Assembly (NCBI GenBank): GCA_947302895.1
Contig: CAMYWU010000018.1
Location: 1 to 12,482, forward strand
Source: an uncultured Clostridia bacterium
Lineage (GTDB): Bacteria > Bacillota > Clostridia > Oscillospirales > Acutalibacteraceae
DNA: 12,482 bases
Direction: 5' to 3'
A program made the translations under genes and the position numbers. The notes under the pieces were generated by a model that did no database searches, was not told the DNA's origin, and was given only the letters and a program-made list of their open reading frames with translations. Below are positions 1 through 5,931 of the stretch, in pieces. Numbering within the stretch: position 1 is the stretch's first letter; every line of letters begins with the position of its first letter.

Positions 1-32
1 CATTTAACTGAAGTTAGATGATTGGGGTTGTT

Positions 33-465
33 CTATTTCAATGAGTTTATTATTTCTTGGAACGCTGACATTTCTTTAAACTGATCGGATACATGGTAGT
101 ACTTTGTCATAAGCTCATACATACGCACACGCATCGTTATAATAATAGTAACCAACAATAACATTTTGAATTAGATATGACAATTCTTCAATTGCTTTAC
201 TATAATTCTCAAACCATTTATCATGGTCAAAATCTAATCAAGCAAAAGGTATTTCCGCAATCTCTCAATGAAGGCATATTTTCAAATGTGTTTTCGGCTT
301 GCATATTATACTTCTGATCAAACTTTTGACCATCATCCAAACTACCGATACATTGATATTGCCATATCAAATTCATCATATTTAAAAATTAGCTTCCCAT
401 TCAATTCCTTTTACAAACTAAATATTATTTTGATCTGAGATATTTATTGAAAGTTTCGTTGTCAT
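33..465 (-). pseudogene. Decayed gene remnant, product unknown
   Basis: No intact reading frame exists here, but the minus strand keeps protein-like pieces in successive frames. Reading starts at an ATG at 465 (MTTKLSINISDQNNI), meets TAG at 420-418 and continues as FVKGIEWEANF. One base shift then gives KYDEFDMAISMYR. A further frame gives DDGQKFDQKYNMQAENTFEN and MPSLRDCGNTF until TGA at 229-227. The first frame then resumes as LDFDHDKWFENYSKAIEELS and YLIQNVIVGYYYYN, and a last shift near 135 gives MYELMTKYYHVSDQFKEMS with a stop at 35-33. Joined, these make a soluble protein of roughly 140 residues. I do not recognise the family. The several shifts plus stops suggest genuine decay and not one sequencing error. 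Its start touches the likely promoter of the ATPase gene, which is divergent from it. Confidence 0.5.
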
Positions 466-494
466 TTGACAAACAATAATAATAATGATATTGT
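466..494 (+). promoter_or_regulatory. Likely sigma-A promoter of the ATPase gene
   Basis: A perfect TTGACA at 466-471 is followed after 17 bases by TATTGT at 489-494, which matches four of six positions of the -10 consensus. Transcription would begin near 501, about 40 bases before the ATG at 540. A ribosome site GGAAG lies at 528-532. The -10 is weak, so the call is moderate. Confidence 0.45.
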
Positions 495-539
495 ATAGGT
501 GCGAAAATTGAACAATATTTAAGTTTCGGAAGTGATTGC

Positions 540-1739
540 ATGAAAATAATAGAAAGAACAACTTATCTTAAAAGATTAATCGACCTTTTAGGAACACCTG
601 ATATCAAGATAATTACCGGCATCCGACGTTCGGGAAAATCAAAACTGCTCTCAGCATTTATTGATTATCTGAAAAAGGCGGATGATAACGCTAATATTAT
701 TTTTGTTGACTTTTTCGATATTAAATTTGAAGAATTGAAAGAATACCATGCCTTGAATGATTATATTGAAAGTCATTATATAGAAAACAAGAACAACTAT
801 GTTTTCGTGGACGAGGTTCAACTTTGTAAAGGCTTTGAAGTTGCTATAAACAGCCTTTATTCAAGCGGTAAGTATGATTTGTATATCACCGGCTCAAATG
901 CTTTTTTATTAAGTGCTGACCTTGCAACACTATTTACCGGCAGATATATTGAGCTTCATGTGTTTCCGTTCAGTTTTGCTGAATTCTGTCAATACTATAA
1001 TAGTGAAAAAGATATTGATAGGCTGTTTGACGACTATGCAGTTAAAGGCGGTCTCTCCGGTTCATACCTTTATAAGAGCGAGCAGGACAGAGTAAGATAT
1101 ATTTCAGAGGTATATGACACCATAATCAACCGCGATTTAGTGCAAAAATATCGTTTGCCTGATACCTATGTGCTTGATCATTTGGCAGAGTTCTTAATGG
1201 ATAATATCAGTAATTTAACCTCGCCAAACAAGGTTGCGAATACGCTGAACTCAAATCAGATAGATACTAATCACAAAACAATTGGTAAGTATGTAAAGCA
1301 CCTTTGTGATGCGTTCATATTCTATGATGTGAAGCGTTATGACATTAAGGGGAAGAAATATCTTGATACCTCTGATAAGTATTATCTTTGTGATACAGGG
1401 ATTCGTTTTGCAATGCTTGGTAGCAGAAATCTTGACTACGGAAGACTATATGAAAACATTGTTTGCATTGAGTTGTTAAGACGCGGTTATGAATTGTATA
1501 TTGGAAAGCTATATGAGAAAGAGGTTGACTTTATCGCCATTAAGGGTAGTGAAAGGTTATATATTCAGGTTAGCGATGACATTAGCAATCCAGATACTTT
1601 TAAGCGGGAATATGAGCCGCTTTTAAAGATTAATGATGCATACCCAAAGATGATAATTGCCCGAACAAAGCACGATGAATATGATTATCAAGGTATCAGA
1701 ATTGTTGATATTGCTCGTTGGTTAAAAGATACAAACTAA
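540..1739 (+). CDS. AAA_14 / DUF4143-type ATPase
   Basis: This is a 399-residue P-loop ATPase of the two-domain family widespread in gut bacteria and archaea (AAA_14 followed by DUF4143). Its cellular role is not established. Walker A is GIRRSGKS at residues 27-34 and Walker B is the hydrophobic run ending D91-E92 (VFVDEVQ). The TGSNAFLLS segment at 117-125 and FTGRY at 132-136 are typical of the family. The C-terminal part contains EVDF (328-331) and YIQV (341-344), the pattern of a PD-(D/E)XK nuclease-like fold, though nuclease activity is only inferred. Length is normal for the family. The ATG at 540 has GGAAG seven bases upstream. No partner gene adjoins it. It is richer in A+T than the genes to its right and sits beside a decayed gene, consistent with acquisition by transfer. 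Confidence 0.88.
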   Translation: MKIIERTTYLKRLIDLLGTPDIKIITGIRRSGKSKLLSAFIDYLKKADDNANIIFVDFFDIKFEELKEYHALNDYIESHYIENKNNYVFVDEVQLCKGFEVAINSLYSSGKYDLYITGSNAFLLSADLATLFTGRYIELHVFPFSFAEFCQYYNSEKDIDRLFDDYAVKGGLSGSYLYKSEQDRVRYISEVYDTIINRDLVQKYRLPDTYVLDHLAEFLMDNISNLTSPNKVANTLNSNQIDTNHKTIGKYVKHLCDAFIFYDVKRYDIKGKKYLDTSDKYYLCDTGIRFAMLGSRNLDYGRLYENIVCIELLRRGYELYIGKLYEKEVDFIAIKGSERLYIQVSDDISNPDTFKREYEPLLKINDAYPKMIIARTKHDEYDYQGIRIVDIARWLKDTN

Positions 1740-1758
1740 TGGCAACAATATGGCAACA
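1739..1758 (+). repeat. Short direct repeat at the ATPase stop
   Basis: ATGGCAACA occurs twice, at 1739-1747 and 1750-1758, eleven bases apart (one helical turn), beginning on the last base of the ATPase stop codon. This spacing could suit protein binding, for example an integrase arm site, but no integrase is visible in the window. It may be chance. Confidence 0.3.
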
Positions 1759-1860
1759 GAAAATTTTGCAGCCTATGTGTTTAGGATAATGCAAATAATC
1801 AGTATAACTGAAACAATATTACCTTTACAAAAATGTTAAGGTTTTAAGTTTCAGAGTAGA

Positions 1861-2080
1861 GTGGTAGTAAGGAAATCGTCTTGCCGATTTTCGAGAGACG
1901 AGCTCCAAATCTCTGATTTGGTAAGAAACAGTCCGGGGGTTCGTTTGCGACCGCTCCCGGTGGGAGATAAAGGAAGCAAAAAGAACTTAGCCGCGGTCAA
2001 AATTTTGAAATGCTGTATCGAGCATTTAACAAAATTTTGGGCACCGCAATGCGTATCTGTTTCGCAGTGTGTGAAAGTCT
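1861..2080 (+). other. Hairpin-rich intergenic element, possible structured RNA or repeat
   Basis: The 433 bases between the ATPase and the MGMT-like gene hold no convincing gene. This part contains closely spaced perfect hairpins: AAATCG/CGATTT (1873-1878 with 1885-1890), CCAAATC/GATTTGG (1905-1911 with 1915-1921) and CTCCC/GGGAG (1954-1958 with 1962-1966). CCGGG at 1933-1937 can instead pair with CCCGG at 1956-1960, so two folds exclude each other. A long inverted repeat and a terminator follow directly. This could be a small RNA with its own terminator, or a degraded mobile repeat. A 73-codon frame crosses it, but it has no ribosome site and its composition is not protein-like. I recognise no known RNA family. 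No good promoter is evident just upstream. Confidence 0.4.
1993..2047. repeat. Long imperfect inverted repeat
   Basis: The left arm at 1998-2014 (palindrome CAAAATTTTG, then AAATGCT) is matched by AGCATTT at 2021-2027 and CAAAATTTTG at 2030-2039. This gives 17 base pairs around the loop GTATCG, interrupted only by two extra A bases (2028-2029). GCGGT at 1993-1997 can pair further with ACCGC at 2043-2047 across a three-base bulge. As RNA it would be a strong stem. It is not followed by a T run, so it is not itself a terminator. Confidence 0.75.
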
Positions 2081-2087
2081 AAAAGCA

Positions 2088-2122
2088 AAAAACAACAGCT
2101 GATTTTTTCGGCTGTTGTTTTT
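2088..2122 (+). terminator. Rho-independent terminator
   Basis: AAAAACAACAGC (2088-2099) pairs with GCTGTTGTTTTT (2111-2122): twelve pairs around an eleven-base loop. The right arm ends in T bases and the left arm begins in A bases, so it could act in both directions. It closes the hairpin-rich element, and any read-through from the ATPase gene, before the MGMT-like gene. Confidence 0.8.
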
Positions 2123-2142
2123 ATTTGAAATTTGCTTATAAT
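2115..2142 (+). promoter_or_regulatory. Possible promoter of the MGMT-like gene
   Basis: A perfect TATAAT lies at 2137-2142, 30 bases before the ATG at 2173. The only -35 at usable distance is a poor TTGTTT at 2115-2120 (16-base spacer), which overlaps the right arm of the preceding terminator. A better TTGAAA at 2125-2130 is too close to serve. The upstream terminator makes a local promoter likely, but the exact site is uncertain. Confidence 0.35.
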
Positions 2143-2172
2143 AATCTTAGAAAACATTGAAAGAGGTTTATT

Positions 2173-2481
2173 ATGCAGAATACTTTTGAAAAGATATATG
2201 AGGTTGTTCGGCGAATACCGTATGGCAGGGTTGCAACCTATGGCCAGGTTGCAATGCTTGCAGGCAATCCGCATTGGAGCAGGGTTGTTGGCTATGCGCT
2301 GCATGTTAATCCCGACCCCGACAGCATTCCCTGCTTCAGAGTTGTCAACCGTTTCGGAGAGCCTTCGCCTGCGTTTGCATTCGGAGGGAAAAACGCTCAG
2401 ATAATGATGCTTGAAGGCGAGGGAGTTGAGTTTGTTGAGGGAAGGGTTGACTTAAACCGTTTTCTGTGGGACGGCAAATAA
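2173..2481 (+). CDS. MGMT/ATL-family DNA-binding alkyltransferase-like protein
   Basis: At 102 residues this corresponds to the C-terminal DNA-binding domain of O6-alkylguanine-DNA alkyltransferases, the short form common in Bacillota. These proteins bind O6-alkylguanine in DNA; true MGMTs move the alkyl group to a cysteine, while ATLs only flag the lesion. Visible family marks are the helix-turn-helix IPYGRVATYGQVA (15-27), the probable arginine finger R37 in SRVVG, and the active-site motif at 53-57. That motif reads PCFRV instead of PCHRV: cysteine C54 is present but the histidine that normally activates it is phenylalanine F55. Methyl transfer may therefore be weak or lost. The ATG has AGAGG six bases upstream. 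It is a single-gene unit between two terminators. Confidence 0.85.
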   Translation: MQNTFEKIYEVVRRIPYGRVATYGQVAMLAGNPHWSRVVGYALHVNPDPDSIPCFRVVNRFGEPSPAFAFGGKNAQIMMLEGEGVEFVEGRVDLNRFLWDGK

Positions 2482-2489
2482 ATAAAAAG

Positions 2490-2514
2490 AACCCGAAAGG
2501 TATGCTTTCGGGTT
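2490..2514. terminator. Bidirectional terminator between convergent genes
   Basis: AACCCGAAAG (2490-2499) and CTTTCGGGTT (2505-2514) form a ten-base-pair stem with a five-base loop. TTGTTTTTA-type sequence follows on plus and CTTTTTATTT on minus. It serves both the MGMT-like gene (stop at 2479-2481) and the transporter gene, whose stop codon lies at 2520-2522. Confidence 0.88.
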
Positions 2515-2519
2515 TGTTT

Positions 2520-3872
2520 TTATATATTGAGGATTCCGAAGTTCTGGAGGATTCCTGAAACGAGGATTGCAAAGATGAAAATCGGGGCAATCCATTTAAC
2601 CATTGCAATATAGAATTTCTTTATTGTGAACTTGCCGTTTAGCTCGATTTCGCTGATGATTGCATCGGGCTTGATGATGAAGCCAACGAGTATGCACGTA
2701 AGCATTCCGACGAGCGGAAGCATAATGCTGTTTGAAACGAAATCAAGGAAATCAAGAATTGAGAAGCCAATAATTTTAACGCTGTCCCAGATTCCGAAGC
2801 CGAACGAGCAGGCAATTCCAAGAACTGTTCCGTAGAGCGCAACAAGAAGCGTTGCGGTTATTCTTTTAACATTGAAGCGGTCCATAACTCCTGCAACAAT
2901 TGCTTCAAGAATTGAAACCGAGCTTGTTACAGCAGCAAAGAGAACAAGGAAGAAGAACAGCGCTCCGATGATATTTCCGCCAGGCATTGAGCTGAATACC
3001 TTAGGCAGCGTTACAAACATCAGCGAAGGTCCTGTTCCGAGTGCGCTTTTATCTCCGCCCGAATAAACAAAAACGGCGGGAATAATCATAAGTCCTGCTA
3101 AAAATGCGATTGCGGTATCGAATATTTCAATATGCCTTGAAGCCTTTTCAATGCTTTCTTCCTTTGAGAAATATGAGCCGTAGGTTATCATAATTCCCAT
3201 TGCAAGCGACATTGAATAGAAGAGCTGACCGATCGCTGCAAGGAAGGTTTTAAAGCTTAAATCCTTGATGTTCGGCAGAAGGTAATACTTAACTCCTGCA
3301 AGCGCTCCCGGGCGGGTTACAACATAGATTGAAAGCCCGACTGTTAAGAATACAAGCAGGGGCATAAGCACCTTGGAGAACTTTTCAATGCCCTTGTTAA
3401 CGCCGAAAACAACAACAAGCGTTGTTGCCGCCATAAATACTAAAAACCAAATAATCGGCTGTGAGGTTGACGAGATATAGCTTTTGAAAAATGAATCGCC
3501 TGCAGCCTCGCTGACCTTGCCGGAAACCATAACAGCGGCGTATTTTGTAACCCAACCGCCGATAAGGCAGTAGTAGGGAAAAATCAGTATGGGAACAATG
3601 GTTGCAAGTGTTCCGAGCCAGCTCCATTTTTTGTTAAGCGCTCCGAAAGCCTTGAGCGGACTGAGCTGGGTTTTTCTTCCGATTGCGATTTCGGTTATCA
3701 TTAAAACCGAACCAAAGGTTATGGCAAGGAGGATATAAACCAGTAAAAACATTCCTCCGCCGTATTTTGCGGCAAGATATGGGAAACGCCAGAGGTTTCC
3801 GAGTCCTACTGCTGAGCCTGCTGCGGCTAAAATAAAGCCTAATTTGCCTGAGAATGTGCTTCTTTTTCCCAT
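2520..3872 (-). CDS. Sodium-dependent amino-acid transporter, NSS family
   Basis: This 450-residue integral membrane protein is of the neurotransmitter:sodium symporter family (LeuT fold). It probably imports an amino acid together with sodium across the cytoplasmic membrane; the substrate cannot be read from sequence alone. Helix 1 carries the signature AGSAVGLGNLWRFPY (residues 18-32), which lines the substrate and sodium sites. The helix 6 motif begins FYSMSLAMG at residue 218 and runs into ITYGSY. The length fits the eleven- to twelve-helix bacterial members such as Tyt1. The ATG has AAAAGG eight bases upstream. It is the second gene of an operon with the OhrR-type regulator (27 bases between them), so regulation by that protein is expected. 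It ends at the shared terminator. Confidence 0.93.
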   Translation of the reverse strand: MGKRSTFSGKLGFILAAAGSAVGLGNLWRFPYLAAKYGGGMFLLVYILLAITFGSVLMITEIAIGRKTQLSPLKAFGALNKKWSWLGTLATIVPILIFPYYCLIGGWVTKYAAVMVSGKVSEAAGDSFFKSYISSTSQPIIWFLVFMAATTLVVVFGVNKGIEKFSKVLMPLLVFLTVGLSIYVVTRPGALAGVKYYLLPNIKDLSFKTFLAAIGQLFYSMSLAMGIMITYGSYFSKEESIEKASRHIEIFDTAIAFLAGLMIIPAVFVYSGGDKSALGTGPSLMFVTLPKVFSSMPGGNIIGALFFFLVLFAAVTSSVSILEAIVAGVMDRFNVKRITATLLVALYGTVLGIACSFGFGIWDSVKIIGFSILDFLDFVSNSIMLPLVGMLTCILVGFIIKPDAIISEIELNGKFTIKKFYIAMVKWIAPIFIFAILVSGILQNFGILNI

Positions 3873-3899
3873 TATGTTTTCCTTTTCCTAGGGGTATTT

Positions 3900-4337
3900 T
3901 TAATCATCCACTGTTTCAAGCAGCTTATGAAGCAATCGGTATAGCTCCTTGCCTTCCTCCTGAGTGAGATGAACGCACTGAACCATTTTATATGGAACTT
4001 CAATTGCGTCGTCCTTGAGCGCTTCGCCCTTTTCGGTTATCGAAACAAGAAGGTTTCTTTCGTCGCTCTTTGAGCGCTCACGCTTGATATAGCCCTTTGC
4101 TTCAAGCTTTTTGAGAAGGGGAGTAAGCGTTCCCGAATCAAGAAAGAGACTTTCGCCGAGCTTCTTAACGTTAACGCTCTTCTTCTCCCACATAACCATC
4201 ATAGTTATATACTGGGTGTAGGTTAAATCAAGCTTGTCAAGATATGGCTTATATCTTTTAACAACCTCTTTTGCGCAGGCATAAAGAGGGAAGCAAAGCT
4301 GATTGTCAAGCTTTAATGCGTTGTAATTCTTTTCCAT
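3900..4337 (-). CDS. MarR-family regulator, OhrR-type with peroxide-sensing cysteine
   Basis: This 145-residue winged-helix repressor closely resembles the OhrR branch of MarR, which senses organic hydroperoxides through an N-terminal cysteine. The N-terminus contains LDNQLCF with C15, the position of the reactive cysteine in Bacillus OhrR. The two tyrosines that cradle it are also present (Y29 in RYKP, Y40 in TYTQY). The recognition region runs LFLDSGTLTPLLKKLEAKG (64-82), followed by a wing with DERN (92-95). Extra cysteines are C21 and C121; C121 lies in a VPxxxxxC context that resembles the resolving-cysteine position of two-cysteine OhrR proteins. The usual target, ohr, is absent; the downstream gene encodes an amino-acid transporter. 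The start has AAGGTG at 4343-4348. It is probably autoregulated through the palindrome at 4366-4399. OhrR-like sensing is inferred from the residues. Confidence 0.88.
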   Translation of the reverse strand: MEKNYNALKLDNQLCFPLYACAKEVVKRYKPYLDKLDLTYTQYITMMVMWEKKSVNVKKLGESLFLDSGTLTPLLKKLEAKGYIKRERSKSDERNLLVSITEKGEALKDDAIEVPYKMVQCVHLTQEEGKELYRLLHKLLETVDD

Positions 4338-4365
4338 TTCATCACCTTATAAGTTTACTGAAAAT

Positions 4366-4399
4366 AATGCAATCAAATTGTACTCAATTTGATTGCATT
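4366..4399. promoter_or_regulatory. Perfect palindromic operator, probably for the OhrR-type regulator
   Basis: AATGCAATCAAATTG (4366-4380) is followed by four bases and then its exact complement CAATTTGATTGCATT (4385-4399). Fifteen-base arms with no mismatch match the expectation for a dimeric MarR-family protein. The site covers the -10 box and the whole spacer of the regulator's promoter, so binding would block RNA polymerase. No T run follows it on either strand, which argues against a terminator. Confidence 0.8.
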
Positions 4400-4405
4400 T
4401 GTCAA
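4377..4405 (-). promoter_or_regulatory. Near-consensus promoter of the regulator-transporter operon
   Basis: Read on minus, TTGACA (4405-4400) is perfect and TACAAT (4382-4377) matches five of six bases, with a 17-base spacer. Transcription would start near 4370, about 30 bases before the regulator's ATG. The operator palindrome overlaps the spacer and the -10. Confidence 0.8.
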
Positions 4406-4463
4406 CAACAATATAAAAGATACAGTGGTTAAGGAGTGCATCCCCTGTGTTTTTAATAGCTTT

Positions 4464-5600
4464 TTATATGTTTTTTGTAACGGAAACAAGTTTTCCGTCT
4501 TTAAAATATGTTCTCGGAACTCTTCTTGAAATACGGCAGGGAAGCTCATAGTTAAAGGAATGAGCCGCTTCGCTTACCTCTTCCATTGAAAGCCCTTCAC
4601 CAACAAGAACAACCTCGCTGCCGATTTGAGCCCCCTCAATATCCGTTATATCAACCATAAACTGGTCCATACAAACTCTGCCGACAATCGGAGCAACCTT
4701 GCCGTTTATGATAACCTTGCCGATATTTGAAAGGCATCGGGGATAGCCGTCCGCATATCCAACGGGGATTGTTGCAATAACTCTTTCGCTCTGAGTTTTA
4801 TATGTTCCGCCGTAGGAGATTTCACGTCCTGCTTCAAGCGTCTTTATATGGGAGATATGGGAAAGCCATCTCATTGCAGGCTTGATGCTCAGCAGGCTTT
4901 CGTCAACCTCGTGGGAAGGATAGAGCCCGTAGAGAATTATTCCCATTCTGCACATATCAAAGCATTTATCAAAATTCATTATGCCTGCACTGTTGTTGAT
5001 ATGCTTAATCGGAATATCAATTCCTCTGGCGCTCAGCATTTCAATGAAGCTCTCAAAAAGTTCCTGCTGTTTTCTTGCCTTTGATAAATCGCTTTCATCG
5101 GCAGTTGCAAAGTGGGAAAAAAGCCCTTCGGCATTGATGTTTTCAAGCTCGGTTATCTCTTTGCAGATATCGGCGCTTTCTTCGTTAACCTGAAAGCCTA
5201 TTCTGCTCATTCCCGTATCAATGCAAAAATGAAACGGTACAGTTTTATTCTGTTTTTTTGCCTCGGTTGATAACGCCCTGGCATCTTCAAGGTGGAAAAT
5301 CGGGATTCTTATATCGTTTTTAACAACCTCAGAGAATTCCTCGGGCGAAACATAGCCTAAGATAAGTATAGGTGTTTTAAGCCCTGCTTCTTTAAGTTCT
5401 AGCGCTTCTTCAAGACAGGCAACCCCGAAGAAATCAGCCCTGTTTTCAAGCAGCTTTCCTATTTCAACTGCGCCGTGGCCATAGGCATCCGCCTTGATAA
5501 CCGCAAGCAGCTTGCAGCTTTCAGGAAGCTTTGCTCTCGTGTTGTTAAAATTATATTCAACGGCGTTTAAATCAATTGCCGCCTGAGTTCGAAAATACAT
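4464..5600 (-). CDS. alr: Alanine racemase
   Basis: This PLP-dependent racemase interconverts L- and D-alanine in the cytoplasm and supplies D-alanine for peptidoglycan. It has 378 residues, the normal length. The N-terminal barrel carries the PLP-binding lysine K36 in AVIKADAYGHGA. R133 in DTGMSRIGF corresponds to the arginine that contacts the cofactor region. The catalytic tyrosine from the C-terminal domain is Y263 in EISYGGTY, followed by IPVGYADGYPR and GRVCMDQFMVD. All key residues are intact. The ATG is preceded by GGAGGA (5611-5606 on minus) at five bases. It is divergent from polA and upstream of the regulator operon on the same strand. No clear terminator lies in the 63 bases after its stop codon before the next promoter, so some read-through is possible. 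Confidence 0.96.
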   Translation of the reverse strand: MYFRTQAAIDLNAVEYNFNNTRAKLPESCKLLAVIKADAYGHGAVEIGKLLENRADFFGVACLEEALELKEAGLKTPILILGYVSPEEFSEVVKNDIRIPIFHLEDARALSTEAKKQNKTVPFHFCIDTGMSRIGFQVNEESADICKEITELENINAEGLFSHFATADESDLSKARKQQELFESFIEMLSARGIDIPIKHINNSAGIMNFDKCFDMCRMGIILYGLYPSHEVDESLLSIKPAMRWLSHISHIKTLEAGREISYGGTYKTQSERVIATIPVGYADGYPRCLSNIGKVIINGKVAPIVGRVCMDQFMVDITDIEGAQIGSEVVLVGEGLSMEEVSEAAHSFNYELPCRISRRVPRTYFKDGKLVSVTKNI

Positions 5601-5629
5601 TTTCTTCCTCCGATAATGTTGTTGTATTT

Positions 5630-5658
5630 ATAATATATCTTCTGTGTCTAAAATTCAA
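5630..5658 (-). promoter_or_regulatory. Likely promoter of alr
   Basis: On minus, TTGAAT (5658-5653) and TATTAT (5635-5630) are separated by 17 bases and match four and five of the six consensus positions. Transcription would start near 5623, just over 20 bases upstream of the alr ATG at 5600. Confidence 0.6.
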
Positions 5659-5667
5659 GTGTATTGA

Positions 5668-5696
5668 TTGTAAATTATAATATATTATGGTATAAT
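5668..5696 (+). promoter_or_regulatory. Likely promoter of polA, extended -10 type
   Basis: TATAAT at 5691-5696 is perfect and is preceded by TGG, giving the extended -10 form TGnTATAAT. A weak -35, TTGTAA, lies 17 bases upstream at 5668-5673. It is back to back with the alr promoter. The start near 5703 would give a leader of about 230 bases carrying the hairpin repeats before the polA ATG. Confidence 0.65.
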
Positions 5697-5699
5697 AGT

Positions 5700-5791
5700 T
5701 GATTGAGCGAAGCGAGAAACTGATTTGGCGCCCCTTTCAAGGGGAGCTGTCACGAAGTGACTGAGGGGTGGTCGCTGATTGAGCGAAGCGA
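5700..5791 (+). repeat. Intergenic hairpin repeat, copy 1
   Basis: The element has two stems in tandem, CCCCTT/AAGGGG (5731-5736 with 5739-5744) and GTCAC/GTGAC (5749-5753 with 5757-5761), followed by TGAGGGGTGGTCG. It is bounded by a 16-base direct repeat, TGATTGAGCGAAGCGA, at 5700-5715 and 5776-5791. Its layout matches copy 2 on the other strand and the partial copy at 8571-8603, so these appear to be members of one interspersed family of non-coding G+C-rich repeats. It would be transcribed in the polA leader. Confidence 0.7.
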
Positions 5792-5839
5792 CAAAGTGTG
5801 TTGCGGTAACGGATATTAATTATTGGTTGTCGAGAGACT

Positions 5840-5910
5840 CTTGCCTGCTTCGCAGAGGGAACGACCATCCCACCACCGCTCCGCAGTCCCCCTCCCTTTG
5901 CAAGGGAGGC
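5840..5910 (-). repeat. Intergenic hairpin repeat, copy 2 (inverted orientation)
   Basis: Read on minus, CCTCCCTT and AAGGGAGG (5909-5902 with 5898-5891) form an eight-base-pair stem with a three-base loop. GGGACTGC, GGA and GCGGT form a second imperfect stem, followed by GGTGGGATGGTCGTTCC and a CTGC/GCAG hairpin around 5845-5855. The order of stems, and the TGGTCG downstream of them, are the same as in copy 1 but facing it. The end nearest polA lies only about 20 bases from the polA start codon. Confidence 0.65.
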
Positions 5911-5931
5911 AAATAGGTTTGGTGATTATAT

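Noticed and set aside
1850..1950. tRNA-like blocks GAGTGGTAG and GGGGGTTCG
   Set aside because: The spacing between the two blocks is too long for a normal tRNA, the T loop lacks the usual sequence, and no acceptor stem closes the structure.
1861..2082. 73-codon open frame on plus
   Set aside because: It starts without a ribosome site, crosses several hairpins and the long inverted repeat, and its product looks like translated non-coding sequence.
4366..4399. Palindrome read as a terminator for alr
   Set aside because: It lacks a following T run, is A+T-rich, and overlaps a good promoter exactly where an operator would be expected.
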